64,000 nt of DNA from Cenococcum geophilum 1.58 (GCA_001692895.1 KV748176.1:6167092-6231091), one strand, 5' to 3'; shown: positions 22,600-33,933, counted from the first letter of the stretch. The notes: generated from the letters alone by a model not told the origin. A program made the numbers and translations.

Positions 22600-24920
22600 C
22601 TGCTTGCTGTAGGACGAAAGGCTTATAGCGGCGGCGTCGCCTCCATAGCCGTCAAGCCCGTATAGCTCTTTGCCTGTAGCCGTGTCCCATAGTATGACCT
22701 CATATCTTCCTACCGACGCGAGCTGTTTGCTGTCGGGCAAGAAGGCTATAGCGGCGCCGTCGCCTCCATAGCTGTCAAGCCTGTGTAGCTCTTTGCCTGT
22801 AGCCGTGTCCCACAGCATAACCTCATATCTTCCTACCGACGCGAGCTGCTTACTGTCGGGCGAGAAGGCTATAGCGGCGCCGTCGCCTCCATAGCTGTTA
22901 AGCCTGTATAGCTCTTTGCCTGTAGCCGTGTCCCATAGTATAACCTCATATCTTCCTACCGACGCGAGCTGCTTGCTATCGGGCGAGAAGGCTATAGCGG
23001 CGGCGTCGCCTCCATAGCTGTCAAGCCTGTATAGCTCTTGCCTATAGCCGTGTCCCATAGTATAACCTCATATCTTCCTACTGACGCGAGCTGCTTGCTG
23101 TCGGGGCGGCGAGAAGGCTATAGCGGCGGCGTCGCCTCCATAGCTGTAAAGCCTGTGTAGCTGCTTACCTATAGCCGTGTCCCACAGTGTGACCTCATAT
23201 CTTCCTACCAACGCGAGCTTGTCTCTTGTCGGGCGAGGAAGGCTATAGCGGTGGCGTCGCCTCCATAGCTGTCAAGCCCGTATAGCTGCTTGCCTGTAGC
23301 CGTGTCCCATAGTGTGACCTCATATCTTCCTACCGACGCGAGCTGCTTGCTGTCGGCGAGAAGGCTATAGCGGCGCCGTCGCCTCCATAGCTGTCAAGCC
23401 CGTGTAGCTGCTTGCCTGTAGCCGTGTCCCATAGTGTAACCTTATATCTTCCTACCAACGCGAGCTACTTGCTGTCGGGCGAGAAGGCTATAGCGGCGGC
23501 GTCGCCTCCATAGCTGTCAAGCCTGTGTAGCTGCTTGCCTATAGCCGTGTCCCATAGTATAACCTTATTATCTTCCTACCGACGCAAGCTGCTTGCTGTC
23601 GGGCGAGAAGGCTATAGCGGCAGCGTCGCCTGTATAGCTGTTAAGCCTGTGTAGCTGCTTGCCTATAGCCGTATCCCATAGTGTGACCTTATATCTTCCT
23701 ACCGACGCGAGCTGCTTGCTCGGGGCGAGAAGGCTACAGCGGCGGCGTCGCCTCCATAGCTGTCAAGCCTATATAGCTCCTTGCCTGTAGCCCGTGTCCC
23801 ATAGTGTAGCCTTATATCTCCTACCAACGCGAGCTGCTTGCTGTCGGGCGAGAAGGCTATAGCGGTGGCGTCGCCTCCATAGCTGTCAAGCCGTATAGCT
23901 GCTTGCCTGTAGCCGTATCCCATAGTGTGACCTCATATCTTCCTACCGACGCGAGCTGCTTGCTGTCGGGCGAGAAGGCTATAGCGGCGCCGACGTCTCC
24001 ATAGCTGTCAAGCCTGTATAGCTCTTTGCCTGTAGCCGTATCCCATAGTGTAACCTTATATCTTTCTACCGACGCGAGCTGCTTGCTGTCGGGCGAGAAG
24101 GCTATAGTGTCGCCGCCCCCATAGTTATGAAGCCTGTATAGCTCTTTACCTATAGCCGTGTCCCACAGTGTGACCTTATATCTTCCTACCGACGCAAGCT
24201 GCTTGCTGTCGGGCGAGAAGGCTATAGCGGCGCCGACGTCTCCATAGCTGTCAAGCCTGTATAGCTCTTTGCCTGTAGCTATGTCCCATAGTGTAACCTT
24301 ATATCTTTCTACCGACGCGAGCTGCTTACTGTCGGGCGAGAAGGCTATAGTGTCGCCGCCCCCATAGTTATGAAGCCTGTATAGCTCTTTACCTGTAGCC
24401 GTGTCCCATAGTGTGACCTCAGATCTTCCTACTGACGCGAGCTGTTTGCTGTCGGGCGAGAAGGCTATAGCGTTGCCGACGCCTCCATAGCTATGGAGCC
24501 TGTGTAGCTGCTTGCCTATAGCCGTGTCCCATAGTATAACCTTATATCTTCCTACTAACGCGAGCTGCTTACTGTCGGGCGAGAAGGCTATAGCGGCGCC
24601 GTCGCCTCTATAGCCGTGAAGCCTGTATAGCTCCTTATCTATAGCCGTGTCCTATAGTATGACCTTATATCTTTCTACCAACGCGAGCTGCTTGCTGTCG
24701 GGCGAGAAGGCTATAGCGGCAGCGTCGCCTCCATAGCTGTAAAGCCTGTATAGCTCTTTGCCTGTAGCCGTGTCCCATAGTGTAACCCCATCTCTTCCTA
24801 CCAATACGAGCTGCTTGTTGTCGGGCGAGAAGGCTATAGCGGCGCCGTCGCCTTCATAGCTGTGAAGCCTGTATAGCCGCAGCTGCGATCTCAACGACCT
24901 ACGTAAGCCAATCAACATAG
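22600..24920 (-). repeat. array of about 18 WD-like 41-aa repeats (broken)
   Basis: A 123-bp unit recurs about 18 times, coding on the minus strand for the 41-residue block around ILWDTATGKELYRL and GGDAAAIAFSPDSKQLASVG. WDTATGKEL and FSPDSKQLAS are WD40 hallmarks, but the usual GH is replaced by SYGGD and the unit is 41 rather than 42 residues. Copies are nearly identical. Many differences are TG/TA or CA/TA, like mild RIP. Indels (for example at about 23,030, 23,105, 23,225 and 23,705) break the frame. The first three copies on the gene-proximal side (about 22,640-23,058) are still open and run in frame into the 839-aa gene. No NACHT or other ATPase domain lies upstream. Confidence 0.85.
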
Positions 24921-25034
24921 TTCGGTATGATGAGGCGCTACAGCGGGCACAAAGCAGAGCGGGCCAGAATAGGCGTGAAGTATGTTAAATAAGTAGCCAT
25001 ATAAGCATTGTTTTAGATCTAGGGGTAGGGTGAA

Positions 25035-25649
25035 GTGAATTCACTTATAGTAATGGACAGATTAGCGGACAGCAGGAAGCGGGGATATGTTTGTTATTGC
25101 TCAAATCCAGCCACGCTATTTGCACAGCCTTCCTGCCGCTGCGCCACAGCTGCGCCGTTCAAGTCGATGGCCTGCTCAACAGATTCGACTCGGCTCGCAT
25201 CGGCATCGTATGACCGCAAAGTCAAGATCTGGGACGCCAGCAGCGGCGCGTGCCTACAGACGCTCGATGTTGGCAAGATGCTTTATAACATGTCATTCGA
25301 CACCACAGGCTCGTATCTTCACACTAATATTGGTACAGTTGCTCTTGATACAATGTCAACTTCAAACATACCAGCGGACAGCAAAGGGCCTCAAAATCCG
25401 CAATATCAAGGTGTGGGTTTGAGTTCAAACGATGAGTGGATAACATGGAATTCAGAGAGTGTTGTATGGTTACCATCTGAGTATCGGCCATCGTGTTCAG
25501 CCGTGTCGGGAAGGACCGTCGGCATCGGCGTTGGATCTGGAAAGGTGTGGATGTGCACTCTCAATGTCACTGCTTTGGACATCGGTAGAAATGTTTCCAT
25601 GAAGTGTTTCCATTTCGATATAATTTTCTATCATATCTCTATTTCATAG
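25035..25649 (+). pseudogene. C-terminal WD40 remnant of an NLR-like protein
   Basis: From about 25,165 the frame reads STDSTRLASASYDRKVKIWD, then SSGACLQTLDVGKMLYNMSF, the non-repeat tail with WITWNSESVVWLPSEYRPS, and VGIGVGSGKVWMCTL. This is a typical last WD40 repeat plus C-terminal tail of fungal HET/NACHT-WD40 proteins. There is no credible ATG in front of the similarity; the frame before it is not WD-like. It sits on the same strand as the HET remnant at 19,182, with 5.7 kb of opposite-strand DNA between them. It uses classical repeats (KVKIWDASSG), unlike the array beside it, so the two need not come from one gene. Confidence 0.7.
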
Positions 25650-26680
25650 AGGGGTGTGGAGATGAACACGAATAAATAGTCGAGTGATTTTGCCTCCTGC
25701 TCATGACGATGCTACTAGAACACCAAGACAGGGCACTACACTCAGAAGGTCGTATGATACAGTAATCACCAAATATCTCGTCGAATTGCTAGTTACTACA
25801 AAGCGTTATCCGAACATGTTGGCGCTGGTCGGGCGTTCTCTCACCATCGATCAAGGCCCAGGTTCAGCTCAGCGTTTTTTGTTCCGGCACGCAGGGACAC
25901 CTTTCGTCCGCAGGAAGGGAAGGCATCGCTTAGCCACAGACCTAAGAGCCACACGGGCGATAGCCACAGGCCCAAAGAGAGCGATTACATTATGTAAGAT
26001 GTAATACGCTGTAATTATTATGCTGGATGTGCCTAGTTGTCTTACCCCTTGACCAGGGATCCTTGATCGCTCGATCAGAGGTACCAACCAATATGGTGAC
26101 GTCGCATGACACAGCGCGCCACGGCCGCCATAGAGCTGCAGTAACTGCTTAGTATGGGGGAAAGACTCGGAAACCCAGATCAAACCGTTCTATGAGTTTG
26201 AAAGGCGAAAAGAGCTCGATTGTGGTGCTGTAGTGGAGGAGATTCCTGTTATGCTATGAAAGAGGCTCTCCGCAATTAGGTGCGAAGGCGATGACGCGAT
26301 CGTAATTTTCACAGTAGCCGGGACTAGGAGTTTTAGGAGTGGGCACACAACATAATTGATACAAAACTACGGGAAAATTCGATGCGCTTATAGAGTCAGA
26401 GTCGCTTGAATTCAAAGTACCTAAGATTCGTCTCGCTACGGGATGCGTCTCTCATTACGGAGCGTCTAATAAGTTGCAGAGGCTCCGCGCTAGCACTGTC
26501 ACGTGCAGCTGACCCGAGCAATCCTCAAGCGAAGAACTCCAACCTCTTGCACTTTCGCCCTCGTCACCATTCTCTTTAGGACGAGACACCCAAGCCAACA
26601 TCTTCCTCAACCCCCTGCATCTCATCAACTCCCCACATTCCGACCAGCTACTGTTGCTTCAAGTCAAAACAGCTTTCAAA
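25650..26680. promoter_or_regulatory. intergenic region and V-ATPase c promoter
   Basis: No gene recognised. GTCACGTG lies at 26,498-26,505, containing the palindromic E-box CACGTG at 26,500-26,505, 176 bp before the V-ATPase subunit c start. bHLH factors bind such boxes; a role here is inference. Pyrimidine-rich leader sequence (26,560-26,660) precedes the ATG, as is common for highly expressed fungal genes. Confidence 0.4.
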
Positions 26681-27579
26681 ATGGCCACAGATCTCTGGTG
26701 AGTCTCCGATCGAGCTCTCTTTATCAGGCAGCTTTCCTTTTGCAGAGATAAGCGTCAAGCTTCAACATCATGACATTGCGATCGTTGGCCATCCTATCTG
26801 CATGCCTTACATGTTTCTAAGCTAACAAAATGTCTTCTGCAGCCCCGTTTATGCTGTAAGTCTTCCGAGGATTGAGGTCCTGCATCCATCTGCAGTCTGC
26901 GCCACGAGCATTTCGGAGCTCCCCTTGATTCATGGCGGCTCTCCCACATCACGAAACCAGGATAACAAGCTGACAATAGTTCTGTTAGCCCTTCTTTGGT
27001 GCGATGGGTTGCACATCAGCCATTGTATTCACATGCTTTGGTGCCGCGTACGGGACGGCGAAAGCCGGTGTTGGTGTTTCCGCAATGGGTGTTCTCCGAC
27101 CGGATTTGATTGTTAAAAGTAAGAGAGTCAGAACTGTGAAATAAGCACTCCTGTGCGACTGGACATTATACTAATGTTTTCGAACAGATATTATTCCTGT
27201 TGTCATGGCTGGTATTATCGGTATCTACGGCCTCGTCGTCTCGGTCTTGATCTCCAACGATTTGTCCCAGAAATCATCGCTTTTCACTGGCTTTATCCAA
27301 TTAGGTGCTGGCCTTTCCGTCGGTTTGGCAGGTATGGCAGCTGGGTTTGCCATTGGTATTGTGGGTGATGCGGGTGTCAGAGGAACAGCACAACAGCCAA
27401 GATTATTCGTCGGCATGATCCTGATTCTCATTTTCGCTGAAGTTCTGGGTAAGTCTTTCGTACAAACGTTGATGCTAGTGAACATTCGAGACAATTAGCT
27501 GACAAAACCGAATATAGGTCTTTACGGACTTATTGTTGCCCTTCTCATGAACTCGCGAGCCAGCACTAGCGAATGCTAG
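26681..27579 (+). CDS. vma3: V-type ATPase proteolipid subunit c, 160 aa, 5 exons
   Basis: Exons: 26681-26697, 26843-26855, 26989-27118, 27188-27448, 27518-27579. All introns are GT-AG and all phases agree. The protein is the membrane ring subunit that carries protons through the Vo sector of the vacuolar ATPase. It begins [18 protein letters not shown] and has four hydrophobic helices with the Gly-rich [15 protein letters not shown] loop. The essential proton-binding glutamate is residue 138, in [12 protein letters not shown] (equivalent to yeast Glu137). Length is standard for the family (about 160). Exon 1 codes only five codons plus two bases and exon 2 is a 13-nt microexon (finishing Cys6, then PVYA). 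The gene is convergent with the dioxygenase gene at 28,230. Nothing is missing. Confidence 0.95.
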
Positions 27580-28229
27580 ATGCCTTTGGCAAGACATGGA
27601 GGGACTGCAGCTCGGACAATCAATATCTGCACACATGGCCTCCCGAACAGGCGCTAGTAAAGAAAATGGGACTTTCTGTTGAACCACCCTCACATGTTGC
27701 ACTAATCACGAATCCGTCAAGACATGATGGTGCCGCCATCGTGACTTCCGCCTTACCTCTCTTTATCTCGCATGGAGCTCATGGAATCGACTGCGCGATT
27801 GGAGCGGCATGTTGTATGTTTTGTATTCTCGAGTGTATTTTCTCTGCGGAAGATTTCCATGAACCGCAGGGAAGTGGAGACGAACGGATGGCAGGACGTG
27901 TAGGGTAGATAATGGACGCAAAAATCGAAGTTTCATCCGGCGCGTGCGCAATGTACTCTATCTTGGTTATTTCTTGTTTTAGAGCGAGGAATTGCACATT
28001 TATTCTTTCCTGGCCTGCCTATGATGAGGCTTATCTCCGTTGGCTTGGTTTGTCAAAGTTGCAAGCAGCTTCAAAAATGAGTCCCAGTGACTTCAACGTT
28101 ATGAAACCTTCCCGGCATGATATGCCAACACCAAGCTCAATCCAATTCCACGGCGTACACTATGCAATAATAACTTCCAGAAAGCAAAGGACCTTGTTCC
28201 AACCATTTGGCGTATTCAAGCTCATTCCT
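27580..28229. other. convergent 3' intergenic region
   Basis: Between the stops of the V-ATPase c and dioxygenase genes. Presumed 3' UTRs; no further gene seen. Confidence 0.5.
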
Positions 28230-29633
28230 TCACGCAGGCAAGTTTTGTCCCACAGCCAACCCTAACGCCTCCCTCCTCGACTTACTATTTGGATCCAAGT
28301 ACGGCCGCTCCCCCAAACTGACGGCACGCTGGCCCGTTCGATTACCCAGGCCTTCGTAGTCAGGCGTTGCGGTATGGTACACACTACGATTATCCCAAAT
28401 AGCTAGGAGGATGTCAGCCACACACCAAAGAGCTTCAATGGCCCAATTCAGGATCACAGAAAACAAACTCACCAAGATCGTTCAGATTCCTCCAGTTATG
28501 CCTGACTTGCAAATCATGGTTATCGACGATCAAACGCACAAACCAATCCAGCAATCTCCTGCTCTCCTGCTCCGTCAGCCCGTTGATGCGCTCGACATGA
28601 TGTCCCACTCCGAAGACGGACTTCCAGCCTGTGACCGGGTTCGTGCGAATGACGGGATGGACGGCGCGGAGCTCAGAGCCGACGTTCTCGGGGGCGCCGC
28701 GCGCCGCTGTGTACAGCTCGAAGCCGTTGGCATCGGCGGCTTTGTTGAAGCCCGGCTGGGCGTAGGTTGCGGTGAGGGATTCTAGGAAGCGCTGGTAGGG
28801 AGGGGAGATGCGGTCGTAGAGGTCGTAGCCCGAGGCCCAGAGGGTGTCTGTGGGCGAATTTTAGCCATCCCTTACTCATCCATTTGCTTGTTTGGGAACG
28901 GAAGAATTGGAGGGTTGGAACCCGGGGGGGGAGGAAGGGGGAGAGGGATTTGAGAAAAGAGATAGGTGGACAATACGCACCACCACCCGTCTTCGGCAGC
29001 TCCGTCAAACGCAGAATCGCATAGTCGCTAGGTACCGGCTCGAAAGTGATATCGCTGTGCCAGCCCTCCTTCGCGCTCTGCTTCTTGTCCTGGATGCCGG
29101 TGATGAACCCGAAGGACTTCTTGTAAATCTTCTTGCCTTGCTCGGAGCTGATGACGCTGATTTCGTCATCTTTGCCGCCTAGCTCGCGCTGGGAGTTGCT
29201 CACGGGGTGGATGTGCAGCTTAGAGGTTGAAGGCTTGCCGGAGAGCTCGCCCAGGCGTTGAGCAAGCTCTTTTTGGAGCTCGTTGGTTAGGCCATCTTGG
29301 GCGCGGAAGAAGACGACGCCGCGCTGGGAGACTGGGGACGTTTAATGGTTAATTAGGGAAATTGGAAAGCTTTCCAGGAAGACTGGGAATTTGCGTACTT
29401 GTGACGGCGAGGTCTCTCAGGAGTTCATCAGAGTTTGGAGCTTGGAGCCAGTCCACCAGCTTAGCATCAGGAAACTCTCTGCCAATGACTGGAGTAACAT
29501 CAAACGAATTGAACTCGTCAAGTTTTCCTCTATATTCGAGAGGTTGCCTGGCGGCTATAGTTATCTTAACTGAGTTCTTTGCTTCCGTGTTTTCAGCAGA
29601 TTCCACGATAGTACTGACAACAGAGGGTGCCAT
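28230..29633 (-). CDS. TauD/TfdA-type Fe(II)/2-oxoglutarate dioxygenase, 377 aa, 4 exons
   Basis: Exons: 29633-29399, 29331-28981, 28847-28473, 28402-28230. Introns of 67, 133 and 70 nt all fit GT-AG with consistent phase. The enzyme class uses Fe(II) and 2-oxoglutarate to hydroxylate a substrate, often releasing sulfite from sulfonates such as taurine. Iron ligands: His170 and Asp172 in GWHSDITFEP, and the distal His330 in SVYHTATPDY. Arg342 or Arg346 (GNRTGQR) would bind 2-oxoglutarate. GGDTLWASGYDLYD (194 on) is the family core motif, with the Asp codon split by intron 2. ATG at 29,633 gives MAPSVVSTIVE. No targeting signal is evident, so probably cytosolic. Substrate cannot be told; taurine, other sulfonates or phenoxy-type acids are all possible. 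Confidence 0.9.
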
Positions 29634-30667
29634 TTTAGAAAAGTCTTCAAATAACAATCAGGGAATATTCAATTACGTTAGGAGCTGGTATGGAAAGGTC
29701 AAGTTCACCAGGATACAGCCACTCTTTTGTAGCATCGTCCATGTATTTTGAACATGCCCGCAAACCTCCATATAAAAAAAGCAATACCACGTTGCCGCTT
29801 ATCCGTATGATTCATAAGGCAGCAATATGGCATCATTATCGTCCTGAACGAATTAGAAGACATGATCTGATAAAGAGAAGTTACTATAGCAAAGGAGCTT
29901 CAAGTAACGGCAGGACTTGCATGGGTTAAGAGTGACGAGCGACAAGGAGGAAATTTCGTGATTTTACCCCACTCTGAACGAACGATGGATGGTTGAGGAT
30001 ACAAGGCGTATCAAAGCTCCAGGAGTGACACGTTACTAGAAATATGAAATAATACCATGGCATGCCCAAGAGGTCTTGTGAGGAAAACTTCTGGGATTGT
30101 AGAGGCTTCGCCGATAAAGCCCCATAATCGTATCCGGCCCGAATCCGACGGGTTGGGACTTCCATCAAGGGAAGGGTTAATTGTGACACTGAATCTATTC
30201 GAAGCCTTTAAATTGGGTCGTAATCATTTCGGTTTGCTCGTCGACCTGTTGAAGACGTCTTTATGAAGGAACAAAGGTGGGGACCTGCATACAGATAGGG
30301 ATTAAATTAGGAAAGTCAAAAATATGACCCAAAAATTTTACTGATTCATTCACACTCGAAGACTTTTTGTTATTCGAGAATCTCCGGAGCTAGTTTCAAC
30401 GCACAGCTAATGTTCATATCTCTGCCGGGAATTGATTGTAAAGAGCCCAAGTGTTTTTGTATAACTCAGTTTCCAGAACAACTACTCCAGGCCTAAACCA
30501 GGCAGTATCGATCAAAGTGTAATATATACTATAAGAAAAGAAGTTGTTCCGGGATAAATCTGAAGAAGGATCTGTCTCCTGGATAGAAAGTGAAAATACA
30601 ATGATAAAGCCAGACTATATATGAATGCATTTATCCCAGAATACTGTCAGAGTGAATACCCTAACAC
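29634..30667. other. intergenic region
   Basis: Contains the dioxygenase promoter and the 3' side of the DUF1996-WSC gene. Short frames here have no recognisable similarity; no gene called. Confidence 0.45.
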
Positions 30668-32618
30668 TTAAGACTCGCGAAGGAGCGCATGGCCATGGTG
30701 GTGCGCGGCCAAATGGCGTCTTGCCCTCGACTTTGGTGTCGCAGTTGGAGAGTACATCAAGCATGAGCAAGCCGAACTAACTGTTACAGGGCTGTTATGG
30801 CAGTTGCTGAGGAAGGTTGGGATTGCGGCCGTTTTGGTGTTAACTGTCCTAGTATAGGTCTTACAGAAGACGCTCGCAAGGGAGGTTACCGTTGGGTTCG
30901 TGATCTGATTGATGCAGTTGTTACGAGGGCACACTGGGGCTTTTGTGGTTGTGGAGGCAGCTTGCACTGGTACGACGGTACTCGTTTTCGATGTCGCAGA
31001 GAGTGAAGTTGCAGATTTGAGACTAGTCGGAGTTGCCACAGACTTTACAGGTGATGAAGAGGCAACCTTCGCCTTCGATGAAGAAGCAACCTTTATGGTT
31101 GATGAAGGGACCACTGACGAAACAGGAGCAGCTGAGCTAGCTGGAGTTGTTGTATTGCCTGAGACTCCGAACTCTGCATTCTTGCAAGATCCAGGAGAGC
31201 ACTTGTGGTAGATCGATAATGCAGAGCCACCACCGCAGAACTCACCCGAGTCGCCAGAGCACTTCATGAGGCAGGCGCCCATCACACCAGGCTTTGGAGC
31301 CGCGGCAGCAGAGAGGGTATTATCGCAGTAGCACTCACGAGAATACTCAAGACCTGCATAGCTGTAGCCATTGCTGCTGCAAAAGTCGACGCACTTCTCG
31401 ACAGTCATGTCATTCGTCGACTCCGACTTGCCAGTAAATGTGCGCGAATAATAGTTGTCCGATCCACACCCAGTGTATTCCCAGCTTTTGGAGACTGTGA
31501 GGTCGACAAAATTCGTCTCCGGAGGCGAAAGAGGCGTTACAGCACATGGAGTCTTTGGAGCTGGTCCGGGGCCATTCGTTACCGGGTTGCAGCCAGGAAG
31601 GGCGGACATCCAGCCGTCAACCTGTTCATTGACCACCGAGGGAAGGCGGCATGCCTGGCACTCAGAGGCAGTATACGTGGTGACCTCATGACAATCGCTG
31701 ACTTGGCCACTGTCGGCAAGGCAGTTATCGACAGCTTTCTGAAGGACGTTAACATTCCAGCCGTTGACGAAATCGCCGTGAAAGCCGTAGCCAGTCGAGT
31801 CGCCGTTGGCAAGGACGAAAGGCTGAGAGTTGCCGTACCACTCGTTAGCAAAGCCGTTAGTGTCATACAAGACCTCGAAGAAGATTGAAACCAAATGCAC
31901 TGGAAAGTCAGCCGGGCAAGGGCCGTTGTTGTAGTTCTGGCCGGCCGGGTAAGACATGTGGGATTTATGATCAGCTGAGTCAAGGTCCTTGCCGTTCCAG
32001 CAGGCAGGGAAAAAGAGTTGAGCACGGAGACCACCGGGGCAGTTGTAGTTGGGGAAGCCATTTGTCTCGGGCTTGTCAGCACCAAGGCAAGCAAAATTGA
32101 CGGCTTGGGCATCGAGGCCACCGGTGAAGTTGCGCTTAAAAGGGTCGCCAGCAAGCATGCGGAAGCCCTCGGGGAATGCGTGTAACTTCTCGCCCGAGTT
32201 GCCTCGCTGACTAAATGATGTCAATATTGAGTAAGGATTGGATAGATTGAATGGCTCACAGGTAATAGACAGTCATGCCCCCATGCTGATCGTTACCATC
32301 ACCAACAACAGGAACCGGAATGAATGAGCCATTCTGGGCATGATAAAACAACTGAGGAGTCCAGTAGTTGGAGAAGTCCTCCTTGATCTCACAGGATGAG
32401 CAAGCAGCAGAACGTGCTTGAGCGTATGTCATGGAAGGACCGAAACCTGCACCACCAGAGATAGTATGTAAATGCCCGGAAACGGCGCCCGGATTGACGA
32501 TAGGGTCCAAGCGCTCCCGTACGAGACGCCCGGGGCATGACATTCGAAAGAAGGCTGAGGTAGGAGCCACGAGCGAGGTGACGAGGCCAAGCACAAGAGT
32601 GAGGGTATTGGCATGCAT
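30668..32618 (-). CDS. secreted DUF1996-WSC domain protein, 633 aa, 2 exons
   Basis: Exons 32618-32260 and 32210-30668. The 49-nt intron (GTGAGC donor, TTTAG acceptor) restores YYLQRGNSGEKLHAFPEGFR, the DUF1996 core. Residues 1-22 form a signal peptide (cleavage after PTSA). DUF1996 spans about 25-275 and contains HLHTISGGAGFGPSM, MLAGDPFKRN and SHMSYPAG. A Cys-rich WSC domain follows at about 363-455 (WEYTGCGSDNYYSRTF ... CVDFCSSNGYSYAGLE ... CYCDNTL). A Ser/Thr-rich linker (about 470-545) is probably O-glycosylated, and a Cys-rich tail follows. WSC domains bind cell-wall glucans or serve as wall sensors. There is no transmembrane helix after the linker and no clear GPI signal, so a wall-associated or secreted protein is inferred. 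DUF1996 function is unknown. Confidence 0.9.
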
Positions 32619-33811
32619 TTTGACGCTTGGTGTAGAATCTAGTGGAACTCCACTGAAGCGAAAGGGCGGAACCGAAGATATCGAATCTCAGTGGATGGTT
32701 ACTTTAAGGGCCAGCAGTCAAATACGGACTGGGAAATAGTGACTATGGTGAATGAAAATGAGCGTGGTACAGACAAAGAGTCTCAGACTCGCTAGAGTAA
32801 AGAAAAGAGTGTGCGACTTAACTGTAGCTAGAAAAGGTAGAGAGATTGGCCTCTCTCAAATATATAGATGGCTTAATTCACGTTTGGAGAGTTGGCGCAT
32901 CTAATTTCCTTTTACGGATCTAAGTGAATGCAGGGGTTTTGGCTCTGAGATGGTGCAGATCATGCAGCCATAATGGTCAGTTGGCTAAAATCAACTGGCC
33001 TCCTTAATCTGTATTCGGGCCTCCACATAACCGCCCGTGTGATGTTAAAGTCCATTAAGGTTGGCTCGGTTTTGATGGTGCTATCTTAGAGTGATTTATA
33101 TGGCAAGCGCAAAACGCCTTGGACTCGCGGTGGGGGGTGGGTAGTGAAAACACTCATGAATGCCTTGCTGACGAACAGACACGACCAGACTTGGACTGGG
33201 CGTAACGCTGACGGCCTCCTGAGGTTCTACGAAATCAAGGGATTGTGACGGGGGTTATGACAGAGGCGCACCGAGCATCGTCTCTCAACCCAGGACCTGA
33301 GGCTCGTATCCCTTAACCCGCGAGGTGCAACGCTTGGGCCAGTTTCAGGGCCGTGCAGGAATACTGTGCACATTGAAACAAGAGCCTCCTATTGGCCAGG
33401 CCTTATCGATAACACTGCGCCCAAAGCAGCGGGTTAAGGGATAGCATTTGCGAGGCTCACAGAAAAACAATGGCTTTGGCATTGTTGAACCCATTTATCC
33501 CGCTTGTCGTTCGACGGTGAAGTTAACGCCTCTCAGAGCGCACCGTTCTGGATTTGTGGGCGTTGTTTTGTCCATAGAAACCAATGCATCCACCACCACT
33601 GCAGGAGGAGCAGGATGCGCAAGAGCTGTTACCGAACCAGTTAGTTTCACAACTAGCTTCAACCGCAGAAACCTCGTACATAAGTGGGCTGCCCCTCCAT
33701 CACAGAATAAGCACAAGCAACAAACACAAGAATACCAGAATACCAGTTCAACTCTCACACCTGAACAAAGCACACTTTATTAAGCACAACTTCCAAGTCA
33801 CATCAGCCATC
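32619..33811. promoter_or_regulatory. divergent promoter region containing a MITE
   Basis: Shared upstream space of the DUF1996-WSC gene (minus) and the metallothionein candidate (plus). Apart from the MITE at 33,309-33,441 nothing is recognised. The MITE sits about 370 bp before the metallothionein ATG. Confidence 0.45.
33309..33441. mobile_element. small MITE (133 bp) with TA duplication
   Basis: Inverted ends TCCCTTAACCCGC on both sides, then GGGC-type complementarity further in (cttgggcc / gcccaaag). TA is present at 33307-33308 and 33442-33443. The first six bases (TCCCTT) and the CCCG core match the 292-bp MITE at 17,467. Most of its length is TIR-like, so it could fold into a hairpin. 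No coding capacity. Confidence 0.8.
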
Positions 33812-33933
33812 ATGAACGGAGACGGATGCTCATGCGGCGAGAACTGCGCCTGCGGCGACTGCACCTGCGGCGTGAGTTTCTCTCCATAACACTTATTAGT
33901 TTCATATCCTACTGACACATGAAATAGAAATAA
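33812..33933 (+). CDS. metallothionein-like peptide, 21 aa, 2 exons
   Basis: Exon 1 (33812-33871) codes for MNGDGCSCGENCACGDCTCG. A GTGAGT donor follows at 33,872, and a CTGAC branch site (33,912-33,916) lies just before the TAG acceptor at 33,925-33,927. Exon 2 is six bases, AAATAA, adding Lys and the stop (33928-33933). The peptide has six Cys in three Cys-x-Cys pairs (6/8, 12/14, 17/19), few other residue types and no aromatics, as in small fungal copper metallothioneins, which bind Cu(I) in the cytosol. Neurospora CuMT is of similar size with seven Cys. If the intron is not removed the peptide would extend to VSFSP and stop, so the spliced form ending in CGK is favoured. A copper-response element was not identified. 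Confidence 0.75.

Noticed and set aside
30797..32154. Several open frames overlapping the DUF1996-WSC gene
   Set aside because: All lie in other frames of a gene with clear signal peptide, DUF1996 and WSC motifs; no independent evidence.
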